Below are positions 23,801 through 36,700 of a DNA stretch of 64,000 nucleotides, in pieces. The notes beneath the pieces are model-generated. The model saw only the letters and a list, made by a program, of their open reading frames with translations. It made no database searches and was not told the origin of the DNA. How positions within the stretch are numbered: the first letter of the stretch is position 1; each line of letters begins with the position of its first letter. The stretch is from Chinchilla lanigera (taxonomy: Eukaryota > Chordata > Mammalia > Rodentia > Chinchillidae). The DNA lies in the NCBI RefSeq assembly GCF_000276665.1, contig NW_004955425.1:20779890-20843889 (forward strand), written 5' to 3'. The position numbers and the translations under genes are program-made.

Positions 23801-26800
23801 TGAGCCAGGGTCTCACTATGCAGTTCAGGCTGACCTTGAGCTCATTTTGTAGCCCAGGCTGGTCTCAAACTTGCAGTGATCCTCTTGCCTCATCCTCCTG
23901 AGTGCTGAGGTTACAGGCGTGCATCACAAGGCCTGGCTTTTATTTTATTTTATTTGTTGGTCTTTAGGAGACAGGGTCTCACCAAACAGTTCAGGCTGGT
24001 TTTAAACTCACTTTGTAGCCCAGGCTGGCCTCGAACTTGCAGTGATCCTTCTGCCTCAGTCTCCCGAGTGCTGGGATTACAGGCGTGCGCCACCATGCCT
24101 GACACCCAAGCTTTATTGGAATATAATTCATATATCATACAGTTCACTCACATACAGCAGATAATCCAGCAGCTTTTAGTATTTTCACTGTGATAAATTT
24201 TAGGACATTCGTACGGTTACCTCCAAAAATGACAGTTTCCTTTGCTGTCACCACGTGGTCCCTCCATCCATCCCAGCCGCTGGCAGTCACTCTTGCAGGT
24301 CCTGCCTTTCTTGAAGGGCTTGTTGTAGACATTTCCTTCAGTGAATCAGGCAGCCCTCGGGGTTTCCATTCCGCAGTATTTTTAAGCTTCTGAGTGTGCT
24401 CTGCATGTTAGAGCACACTCAGTTTCTTTTTTCCCCCACTCCCAGAATAATGGCCCATGCTATAAACATACTCCTACATTTTTGTTTGTTTGTTTGAGAC
24501 AAAGTCTCACTATAGTTCAGGCTAGTTTCAAACTCACTATTTTCATTATTTCAAACCTCGTTTATGACAATCCTCTTGCCTCAGCCTCCTGAGTACTGTG
24601 ATTATGGGCATGGGCCAATTTACCCAGCTGTAAGCATACTCCATTTAATTTCCTCATTCATAAGTTAATGACAGTCTGGTTTACCCCCCCCTTTTTTTGG
24701 GGGGGCATTTTTTGGTTTTTTGGGTTTTTCTTTGGTACCAGGAACCGAACTCACGACCTTGCGCTTGCCAGGCAAGTGCTTTTGCCACTGAGCTAAATCC
24801 CCAGCCCCCCCCCTCTTTTTTTTACTGTAGTTATTCATGTACAAGTTTTTGGGTGGATATGTTTTTATTTTTTGTGGGTGCATACCCAGGAATGGAATGA
24901 CTTGGCTCATATGTTAACTCTGTTTACCGATTTTTTGTTTTGCTGTTTTAATTTAATTACTGCATGTTTGTGATACATAATACATCACATGGGGAGTCGC
25001 ACATGGGCAAACTCTGTACCTTTCGGAAGAGTCCCCCCCAGTGCAGTGCCTCCTTGGGCATTGCTATGGCAACACAGGTGAGGTCCTGGTCAGCTTGTTT
25101 GTGAAAATGTTAGCCTTGCGGGTGGATGGGAAAAGCGATACCTCGTATGGCTAGTGATATTTAACATTGTGCTATGCACCTATTAGGTTTTCCTGTCTTC
25201 TTCTTCTTCTCCCTCCCCCTCCCCCTCTCCCTCTATTGGCCAGCAAACAAAACTAGAGGACAGTCTGGGACACCAGTGTCCCCTTAAAAGACCTAGGAAC
25301 TTCCTCCATGCAGCACCACCTTCTGAAGGTTACCCTGCCTCCCAGTCATGCCCAAGCTGCATGGGCCTTTGGGAGACACTGAAGATCCAAACTAAACTGG
25401 GCGTGGTGGTGCATAATTGTAATCCCATTACCCTGGGAGGCTGAGACAGGAGGATTGCAAGTTCAAAGGCAGCCTAGGCTATCTAGCAAGACCCTGTCTC
25501 AAGGAACACATGAATGTATTTAGAAAGGTATTAGTAAAACAAAAATAGGGGTATGCTTTTAAAGTTAATAGTAGAAACAGCACTAAACAATTTTTATTAC
25601 AATAATATGTGTGATGTATAGACACCACTTAAATGAAAGAGCCTATGTTGCATTTTTAAAAATCTGGTTCAGTGCTATATTGTCCACATGAGGCCCTCCT
25701 AAATCAAAGGTAGGTTAAAAAGTTGAAAGTCAAAGGAGAGGGAGAAATGTTTTTAAAAAAAGACTATTTCTAGTGTATTTTGTAAATTTAATATTTATTG
25801 CTATGTGAAAAAAAAATTTTTTTTTGGTGCTGGGAATCGAACTCAGGACTTGCCAGGTAGGCACTTGTGCTGCTGAGCTGTATCCCCAGGCCCTTATTTT
25901 TTATTTTATAGGAAAAAACAAAATTTCATAACAAAATAATAGGAGAATAACAGTAGTTAATACATTGCATGTTGTTATCTTTAAAGTAGTTGTTCAGCAT
26001 GCAAGATATGGGCAGTAAAATTCTCCAGTGGATATTAGCGCAAACCTTCCTTTTCAGTGAGCTAAGAGACACTAATAGTGTAACTGACGTGCATTGTTCC
26101 CCTTTTCCTTCCATCCTTTCCCCTCGCCCATCCTAGATCCTTTTTCCTTTTGAACAGTTTCTTCCCATTTCACAATATCTGTTGTACATTTTAGAGCTTA
26201 TTGACTCTTTCAGTTTCTCACACCAGGAAGACAATGTGATGTTTACATGTGTGAGTCTGATTTATTTCACTTATGAGTATGGTCTCAAGCTGCATCCATT
26301 TACCTATAAAAGTTTCAAGTTTATCCTTCTTTATGCCATGTGAAAACTTAAACCTGAACCAAGAGCAACAAGCTTATCTCTTACTATAAAAATGTAATTT
26401 TGATGTTAACTTGGTGCTTGTTTATTGAGAATCTTTATTGTTTTGTTTTTTGAGACAGAGTCTTACTCTATAGTCCTCCTGCCTCAGCCTCCCAAGTGCA
26501 GGCATATGCCACCATGCCGGGTTTTGCATTTTATTAGTGGATCAAATGTCTCTTCATAGAATGGGTGTTTTTTATTTATGTAGGCAGTGCTGGGGGATTG
26601 AACCCAGGGCCTCAGAGAAGCTAAGGAAGCACGGCATCAGAGCTGTATATCCAGCCCCAGGTACTGAGCCTCCTCCTACCAGTTCCACCACGGAAAATAC
26701 TTTTCTTTAAAATTCCTGTGTGAAGTCGAGTGTGGTAGCACAGACCTGTAATCCCAGCACTCAGAAGGCTGAGGCAGGAGGATGGTTGAGTATCAGGCCA

Positions 26801-29251
26801 GCCTGGGCTACAAAGTGAGTTCAAGACCAGCCTGAGCTGCATAGCAAGACCCTGTCTCCAAAAAGAGACCAGAAAATAAAAATAATAATAGCATCCCCAC
26901 CATCCTGCCATGACTAGAATTCTATAACGTTCTCCAACATCCTGTCTTAGATTCCACGGCAACCCCAAAACAGCTTTGACCTAGAGGACGCCCCAAGGTC
27001 TGTTCACAGGGACTGATGTCCGGGCTGGAGGGGGCACTGCCAGGTGGCTCCCTGAACAGTGAGCTGGTGAGAAGAGACCTGTGCGAGCGGGTGAGGACAG
27101 CATCTGTCGCAAGGGAGGCTGGCTGAGAAAATGACTGGCTCCCTGTCACCCTTCCTGGGCTCCCTGAGTGAGGAGCAGGCACGTGAGGCGAGGAGTCTGG
27201 GTCGGGACTGTAGCCTACAGCAAAGCCACTGAGAGCCGCTGGGCTGGCGCCAGGAAGTGCAGGACAGCTTCACTGCGGGGATTAGCGGTTCCAGGTTCTC
27301 TGATCCAGCTGTTCTTTGTCCTTAGAGGGTTTTTACTCTCAGAGCTGAGGAAACCTGTGGTTTTCTAAAGCCCCCAGATGAAGTGGACCTGTACCAGGTG
27401 CAGGACACAGCCCGGAGTGGCTTGCAGTTTACAGCGAAGCTGTTACCATGACATTGTCCGATTCTTGCAGTTTGAGTGCTGCAAATTGAAATTTTGTTTC
27501 ATTTTAATTGATTTAAAATTTAAAAAAGAAAAAACACACTTATACATAATATATATATTTATATATATATATATTGAGACAGGGTCCAGACTGGCTTTGA
27601 ACTCTCTATGGAGTCCAGGCTGGCCTTGAACTCATGGCAATCCTCCTGCCTCAGTCTCCCCAGTGCTGGGATTACAGGCTTGGGCCACACTGCTAGCACA
27701 ATATTTTTGTATGAAATGTTGTTTTAGTGTCTACATCTTTAATCATGGAAAATGTAGCATCCGATTTCAAGTGTATTCACTATAAATTACACTGCAAATG
27801 TCATAGACTTTGTGTTGAAAGAATAAATCATCTGAGATTTTTTTCTTTTTTCATGTTGATTACATATGGAAATAATTTTTCTGATATACTGGTTTAAATT
27901 AATTCTGTGTGTGTGTATGTGTGTGTGTGTGTGTGTGTGTGTCTTTTTGAGACAGGGTCTCGCTATGCAGTTCAGGCTGGCCTTGAGCTCACTTTGTAGC
28001 TCAGGCTGGTCATGAACTCACAATGATTCTCCTGCCTCAGCCTCCTGAGTGCTGGGATTACAGGCGTGCACCACCATGCCCAGCCCCTAAATTAAATATA
28101 TTATTAATTTAGGCTTGGTGGTGCACACCTGTAATTTCAGTACTCTGGAGGCTGAGGCAGGAGGATTGGTATGAGTAATAGGCCAGCTTGGGCTGCATAG
28201 TGAATAAGGTTTTGAGGCATACTGAATCGCCAACTTTATGATCTTTGTACTTGCACCACCCAGAGTGCTAGGATCCTAGGTGTGCACCATCACACCCAGC
28301 TTGAATTTGGGTCGAGAACATTCTGAGATTCATGGTGAGTATCAGGGACTAAACTTGTAGCTGTGGTTGTTGTAATTGTTTGGTGAAGATATCCAGTTGG
28401 CGCTTGAGCTTGGACTTAGGAAACAGATTATGTTTTCCCGTGCAATACTGGGGACTGAACCCAGGGACTCACACTGAGCTACATCTACAGCCCTTCTTGG
28501 AGACCGGACTCACCAAGTCTCCCAGGCTCGGCTTGAACTCGCAGTACCCCTGCCTCAGACTCCCAGTGCCTCTCTGGCGGGCACAGAGCTGAGAGGGCGC
28601 AGGGAGCAAGCCTGGCGGTCTGGCGTAGTGGAGAACAAAGCCCCTCGGCCCCCACAGACTCCGGCGGCTTGGACCTGGGGACAGCCGCAGGGGAGCGGTG
28701 GGGATGAAGTGTGCGGCAGGACTGCAGATCGTGGCCAGGGCTCCAGCAGGCTAAGGCGCCGCTCGCTGCTCCTGAGCGGTGTTTTCTTACGATCCGCGCG
28801 CCTGGGGAGGAGGCGCGGGGGCTTCACGGACCTGGCTCCGGCTGCGGCCTCACCTGCGGCCTCTCCTAGGGCGGGGGCTGCTTTACTTTTTGTCTTTACT
28901 GGAGAAACTGACAGGAGACTCCCAACCACTATGGCACCGTGTAAAGTTCAGACTTCCCCACCCGGCAGCTCCAGGAGTGAGAGTTACCTGATGGCCTTTG
29001 GCAAGGGTCTGAGCATTATCGCAGGTCCTGGAGGAGACGGGCGGGGCGGACAGAGTCCGAAGCCGGAGCTGCCGGAAGCCTTGAGGCGCATTCCAGCCTT
29101 CTGTGTAGAAGCGTCCTTCAGGTGCAGGACTGTAGCTCAGTGCTGCGACACTAGTGGAGCTCAAAGCATTCAACCCCAGCGCTACAAAGCAAAACTCTAA
29201 GCTATCCGGAGCGTTGAGTCTGAATGGATGTAAAGTGGGTTTGTGAAACCG

Positions 29252-29286
<35 letters not shown>

Positions 29287-32200
29287 GTATTTTTTTTCCG
29301 GTACCGGGAATTGAACTCACGACCTTGCGCTTGCCAGGCAGGCGCTGTGCCACTGGGCTAAATAAATCCCCAGCCCCTGTGAAACCGTCTTGATTGAAGT
29401 TGTCTGACTGAATTTGGTAATTTGCAATTTGTATGTTTTAAGTTATTTTTTGGCTTAAAATAATATGGCAGGTAGGTGTGGTGGCAATCACCTATAATCC
29501 CAGCACTTGGGAGGCTGAGGCAGGACTGCCATAAATTTGAGGCCAGCTTGTCTCAACACTTAGCCTCCCCTGCCCCAAAGAAAAGAAAAACTCTAAAACA
29601 AATGAATGTAAAACTTAAACATTCAATATGGCAATTCACATTGGGATAGTTTTGTTTGTTTTTTGAGACAGGGACTTGCTATGCAGTTTAGGCTGATCTT
29701 GAACTTTTATGTAGTCCAGGCTGGCCTCAACTCAGGGCAGTCCTTCTGCTTCAGCCTCTCCAGTGCTTGGATTATAGGCGTGTACCACCACTACTAGCCC
29801 TTGGGATATTATTTCCAACAAATTTTCACTGGATCCTCGTCTCTGAGCATAAAGGTAGAGTACATCAGAGTTATCTAGAAGTGAGGCAGGTTGTAGTCCA
29901 AGGAAAACTTGGAACGCAAATAAGCTCTGACCGCTTCCTTCAGGAGTGAACCCTAAACTACCTTCTGTGTAAATCTGCTTGCTTTCCTTATCACCTACCT
30001 CAGGTGTGAGCCCAGTATCAATATACTGATACTCAAAATAAGGTGAGGGGGGCTGGGGATTTAGCTCAACGGCACAGCACCTGCCTGGCAAGCGCAAGGT
30101 CGTGAATTCGATTCCCAGTACCAGAAAAAAAAAAGGAAAAAATAAAAACAAAAAAAATAAGATGAGATATTTTGAACAGCAGTGCTGCATTGCCAAGATA
30201 GAAGAATAAAAGGGAAGGGTAGTCAGAAAGAACTTTCTTGATCTGTGACCAGGAACCACAGGAGTGGGGTTCTTTTGCCATTCTAAGCTCCCAAGGTCAC
30301 CTTAGTTAAACCTCAGTGGGGGGGCTGGGGATTTAGCTCAGCGGCAAAAGCGCCTGCCTGGCAAGCGCAAGGTCGTGAGTTCGGTTCCCGGTACCGGAGA
30401 AAAACCAAAAAAAAAAAAAAAAAACACCTCAGTGGGTATCAGTAGCTAATGGAATGTGCTGTAAATGTTAATGCATGTTATCTGCTCCCAAGTTGCACCT
30501 GGTAACAGCCCCCCGCCCCTTTGTCTGAGGCCCCCTGTCCAGCTCGCTGAGTCAGAAGCTCCTTATCGGGAGAATGCAGATGTACACTGAAGAGCCGGGT
30601 ACAGGGCTCTTGGAAAAGGCCCTTAATACCCCTAGCAAGTAGTAAGTGCTCAAAGCATAAATACTAGCTCTTAATAAATGTTCACAGTTGTGGCCACTAG
30701 TACTATTAGGCTTTTTTGTATATCGAAGGACCTATGAAAAGGAAGAACTATTTAATACGCACTTTTTTCTTTAAATAGTTTACCTTCATATGTGTTAAGA
30801 TTCACCCGAGGCATGGTTGTGCAGGCCTGTAATCCTAGCAGTTGGGAGGCTGAAGCAAGATGACTGCCATGAGTCCAAGGCCAGCTTGGGCTACATAACA
30901 AGACCCTAAGAGGAAGGAAAGAAGGAAGCAGGAGTGAGGGAAGAAGGAAGGAGTTTACATAAGTGAGCAGAAGCCAGATGTGGTGGGCAAAGGGCTCTGC
31001 TTAAGAACCCTCTAGAAGAGGGCTTGAGGGGTACAGTGACCACAGAGCCCAGAGCCATGAGGGATACAGCTAAGTGGGCTCATAGACTCAAGGGAAAAGG
31101 ACCACGGATAGGCTGGAACTTAGCTTTTTAGATTGGTAGTGACTCCAAACATCTTTTTTTTTTTGTCTTTTTAATACAGGGTCTCATTATGCAGTTCAGG
31201 CTGGCCTCGAACTCCCAGCAATCCTCCTGCCTCAGCTTCCTGAGTGCTGGGATTACGGGCATTCACCACCACACCCTGCAAAATGTCTTCTGAACTTATC
31301 AGAAATTCACATTTTTTGAAATTATCTTTTTAAAGATAATGTGGTGGGATTATTGTGTTGCCACGCCCAGCACAATTTAAAATTAAATGGAGCAGGCTCT
31401 CCTCCCACCCTCCAGCCCGGGCACAGGTTAAATAGGGAAGGTTTGCTTTGGGTTCTTAAAACTGTGGCTAAATGAGGGAGGGGTTTTATTGGATGCTAGA
31501 ATGAAAAAATCCGAATAAAGAAGAAGTCTGCAGTGTAGTTTGGAAATCTGGCAGTCTCATTGTGACACCCCACAGAACAGGCTAGGAAGAGCCACCAGGC
31601 CTTCACCACCAAGGTAGGGTGATGGGATGAGGGCACCTGGCACTCTTTGTTCCTGACTTTCTGTAAGGTTTTGTTCTGTTGTTTTTTAATTTTATTTATT
31701 TATTTATTTATTTTTATTTTCTTGAGACAGGATCTCACTATGTAGCCCAGGTTGGCCTCGAGCCCATGGGAATCCTGTCTCAGCCTCCTGAGTGCTGGGA
31801 TTAAAAGCTTGCGCCTCCACATTGGCTTCTGTGTGAGTTTTAAAGCCCTCAGCTGGTGGTTAGAGGTGGAGTGGAGAAAGAGACCAGAGGCAAAGCTCAA
31901 AGAATATTAGGAGTACAAAACTTAGTACAATGGCTGTCTTCTTTTACCACTAACAGGGGAAAGAGAAATTGGTCCAGGGACTGCTCATGGGACATAAGGT
32001 GCTGGTGTGCAGGCTAGCTATGAAAGAGGTTTTTGTTGTTCTTGGTTTTGTCTTAATTGTTTATTTTAGAATTATCTGGCTCCTTTGGTGGGTAGCTGAT
32101 TCTTTTTTTTAAAGTTTGGTCTTTTTTGTTTTTTCACACAGGGTCTCACTGTATAGTTCAGGCTGGTCTTGAGCTTGTAGCAATCCTGTCTTAACGTCCC

Positions 32201-33686
32201 AAGTGCTGGGAGGTGAGCACTGTGCCGGGAGCCCTCCCTACCTGCTTCTGCTAGGTCAGCTTTGGGGTAGAGCCAGGCCCTGTATCACCACAGGTAGAAC
32301 ATCTGTGCTGTGGGATTTCTTCTCCAAACACTTTGTCTCCATGTTGAGGACATAGGTGCATAATTCCTAAATAAATTTAATTTTTGGTTTTTTTGAGTCA
32401 AGGTCTGACTACATAGCATAGGCTGGCCTCAAACTCAAAGCAATCCAAGTGCTAGGATGACAGATGTGTGCCACCAGGCCCATCAAGGTCACCCTTGATG
32501 GACACCAACATCTTCTGGGATGCTCTGCGTGTGAAATTACGGGTTTATCTTCCCTTTTTCAATGTGTGTGATATGTCTATTTTCCTCTCATTCCTTGGGG
32601 TTCAGCCCACAGCCTTGGCACTGAGCTACATCCCCAGCCTGCCTGCCTGCTTCTTTCTTACTAGACAGGGGTTTTGTTGGGAGAGGGGTTGGTTTTGTCT
32701 TTTTTTTGGTACCGGGAATCAAACTCAGGACCTTGTACTTGCCTGGCAGGCACTGCGCTGCTGAGCTATATCCCCAGCCCAATTTTTTGTCTGAGACAGG
32801 GTTTTCCTGTGCAGTTCAGGCTGACTTTGAACTCATTTTGTAGCCTAGGCTTGCCATGAACGCAACAGTCCTCCTGGCTCAGCCTCCCAGAGTGAAGAGA
32901 CTACAGGCATGCTCTACCACGCCAGGCTAGACAGGGTACTTATAAATTGTCCAGGCTGGCTCAAACCTGTGATCCTGGCCGCGGATATAGCTCAGCGGCA
33001 CAAGCCCCTGCCTGGCAAGTGTAAGGTCCTGAGTTTGATTCCCAGTACCAAAAAAGAAAAAAACCTGTGATCCTGCTTCAGACCTCTCAAAGGGCTGGAG
33101 TTACAGGCATGCATCACCATATCCAACCTTTTTTTTTTTTTTTTTTCAGGGATGGGGATTGAAACCAGAGCCTCACACATGCTAGGCAAGCTCCTCACCA
33201 CTGAGCTGGATCTCCAGACCTTTCATAAAATTTTATTCTGAGATAGGGTCTCCCTAAATTGTCTAAGCCAATCTCAGACCTGAGGCCCCCTTGCCTCAGC
33301 CTCCCGTGTAGCTGGGAGTATAGGCGTGCATCCTTTGAAGGCCCCCCTCTGTTTCTGTTGTTGTTTTTTTTTTTTTTTTTGTAGCTCAGGCTGGCCTTGA
33401 GCTCACTTTGTAGCCCAGTCAAACTTGCAACGATCCTCCTGCCTCAGCGTCCTGAGCGTTGGGATTACAGGCGTGCGCCACTACCTCCCCCTGTATTTTA
33501 AGGACCGTGATATGCAGCTGAAAGCCAGGGGTGGTGGTGCGAACTTGCAACCCCAGCACTCTGGGAGATGGAGGCAGATTTGAGTCCAGTCTAGATAACT
33601 TAGTGACTTAGACCCTGTCTCAAAAAATAAAAAAGGGCTGGACTCAATGTGAGGTTCCTTGGTTTAGTCCTCAGTGCGCGTGCGCG

Positions 33687-33730
<44 letters not shown>

Positions 33731-36700
33731 TTTGGTGTTTTTTTTTGGTGCCATGAATTGAACTCAGGACCTTGGACTAGCCAGGCCAGTGCTTGTGCCG
33801 CTAAGCTGTATCACCGCCCTGTTGTCTTGAGACAAAGTCTTGCTATGTAGTCTAGATGACCTCAAACCCTATCTTCCCTTGCCTCAGCCTCCTGAGTGCT
33901 AGGATTCCAGGCGTGCGCCCCTGAGCCTGGATAGCTGTTATTACTTAAGCTTGATTAAAGGAAATATCTTCAGAACATAGCGTCTCCATCAGACTCTGAC
34001 ACATAATTCTTCAGGGTCCCTCAGGAGCTCTCCACGGAGGAGCGTGTGCAAACCCATGTTCTTGGCTCTGCATTTCAGTAGAATTACAAGCATGAACTAC
34101 AACCCTCAATCTCCTTCTTTCCTCAATACCATTTTCCAGCAGTACTTAAAAGTACATTTCCAGGGCTGGGGATATAGCTCAGTGGCACAGCACCTGCCTG
34201 GAAAGCACGGGGTCGTGAGTTTAATTGCCAGTACTGGAAAAAAACAAACAAACAAAACAAAACAAAAAAGTACATTTCCAGGGCCAGGGATATAGCTCAG
34301 TGGCACAACTGCCTGCCTGGCAAGTACGAGGTCCTGAGTTCAATTCCCAGTACCAAAAAAAATAAAAAGTACATTTCCACTTCTTTATGCCACTTGAGTC
34401 GGTGGAAAGTTGCAATTTTCATTTGCTTGTCTTCTAGGAAAGCTGAACACGTAACCCTTTGGATTTCGACTTATGTGGGTTGCTTATTTCTTTCTTCTTC
34501 CTCTTCTGTTGAGTCAGCAGTAGGGACTCATTCATGTTAAGAATTGTAACCTTTTACATGACCTGTGAATATTTTCCCACTCAACTTTTTTTTGGTACTG
34601 GGAATGGAACTCAGGACCTTGAGCTTGCCAGGCAGGCATTTGTGCCCCTGAGCTATATCCTCAACCCTTTCCACTCTATTGTCAGACTTTTTTTCTTTTA
34701 ACTTGCTCTTGTTCTGATGATTGAACCCAGGGTCTATGGATTGAGCGACTTTATTTATTTATTCATTCATTCATACATTTGTCTATCTGTCTTTTTGAGA
34801 CAGGGTCTCACTATGCAGTTCAGGCTGGCCTTGAGCTCACCTTGTAGCCCAGGCTGGTCTCAAACTCACCATGATCCTCCTGCCTCATCCTCCCGAGTAC
34901 TGGGATTACAGGTGTGGACCACAATGTTCGGCCTTATTGTTTATTTTTGAAGACAGAATCTCACTAAATTGCTCAGGCTAGGTTTGAATTTTAGATCCTC
35001 CTGCCTCAGCCTCCCAGAGTGCTAGGATTATAGGTGTATACCACCACATTATATCTTACCTCTGCATGCCTATGTGATATGGAGTTATATGAAGGTCACA
35101 TTTAAGTGTCCGTAAATAGAAATAGTGTTATTGGAACATGACCACACTAATTTATTTGCACATTGTCTGTGGCCACTTGCTTAATACAACAGTAATTCTT
35201 ATGACAGAGATGTATAAGCCCAAAAAACCCACAATATTTTATTCTCTGTCCCTTTACAGAACAATAATTTGCTAAGTCTTGTTATAATAAACAGTGTCTT
35301 ATTTTGGCAACCCAATTGTCTGTTTAATTTTAAACAGCCTTCCACATGAAGGAATACTTTTGTCCAAAATAATTTTATTTATTTATTTTTTGTTTTTTGT
35401 TTTTGTTTTGTTTTGGTTTGATTTTTTTTCTTCCGGTACTGGGAATCAAACCCACAACCTTGCACTTGCCAGGCAGGCACAGTGCCACTGAGCTAAATCC
35501 CCAGCCCCCTGTCCAAAATAATTTTAAACTTTCATTAAAAGATAGTGTGAGGGCTGGGGATTTAGCTCAGCGGCAAAGCGCCTGCCTGGCAAGCGCAAGG
35601 TCGTGAGTTCAGTTCCCGGTACCAGAGAAAAACCAAAAAAAAGGATAGTGTGCTTTCTTTGTCCAGAATTTGGTGGTTTTGTTTTTGTTTTTTTGGTGGT
35701 CTTTTTGAGACAGTGTCTTGCTATGCAGTTCGTCTTGCTATGCAGTTCCAGCTGGTCTTGAGCTCACTGTGTAGCCTAGGCTGGCCTTGAACTCACAACG
35801 ATCCTTCTGCCTCAGGCACTCCCTGCCCCCAGTGCTAGGTTTACAGGCATGCACCACTAGGGCACCCAGCTTGCCCAGAATTCTTATAACTCTTTGTGTT
35901 GAGATTATCTATTATTTTTTGTTGCTGAAGTTGGGTCAAACTTTCTAGTGGGTGTGAGTGTGGGTGTGGTGCTGGGATCTGACCCAGGGCCTTGTACATG
36001 CTAGGCAAGTGCTCTACCACTGACCTGCATTCCATCACCACCCCTCCAAGACTTTTTTATTTGATTTTGATTTTATCTGTGGGCTCCATAGGTTTCCTTG
36101 CTTGGGTTCAAACTTGCCTTCCTGCTGACTTGGCGTCCCTGAGGTGGTGCGATTATATTTGTGTACCACCGTGTCCATTTTATATCACTATTAAACAACT
36201 GAACCTTTATTTTTAGAACTGTCAGGGTTTTCTACTTTTGTTTTTGTTTTGCAGTAGTGGGCATTGAACCCAGGGAATGCTGACCTGTATCCCGAACCTT
36301 TTATTTTCTTTAGTTTTGAGGTAGGGTCTCTGAAGTTGCCCAGGCTGGCCTCACTGTTGCAGTCCTCCTGTCTCAGCCTCCTGAGCACTAACATTATAGG
36401 TGTGCGCATCACGACCAGCTGCCTAATATTTTGAAATTTATTACCGTGAAAGGCGTTGGCCTGACTCCTCCTCAAAGTGCTCCTCCTCCCTTCGAACACC
36501 CTACCCCACTGTTTCTGCTGGTTGCTGGGGATCTTCCTCCCTGTGTGTCATTTCATGTGTGCTTGAGTATTTTGAGTGACTCAAAATGTTCATGGAAATT
36601 GATATCAGATAGAAGCATCACGGCGTGCCTTCACCGGTCTCACTGCGTGTGGTACAACATGCCCTCTTCACTCAGGCTCCTCCTCAAAGGCAGAACGAGT

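Noticed and set aside
26921..27182. Possible small gene in the unique stretch before 27.2 kb
   Set aside because: Short overlapping frames on both strands, no start context, splice pattern or familiar domain.
28628..29200. 190-codon open frame in the CpG-rich patch
   Set aside because: No recognisable domain; Arg/Gly/Ala/Pro-rich composition follows from GC content, and the end runs into an old ID fragment.
28883..29353. 156-codon reverse frame with a lysine run
   Set aside because: Starts in an ID SINE and its poly(T) tail; the same start peptide appears at other reverse ID copies.
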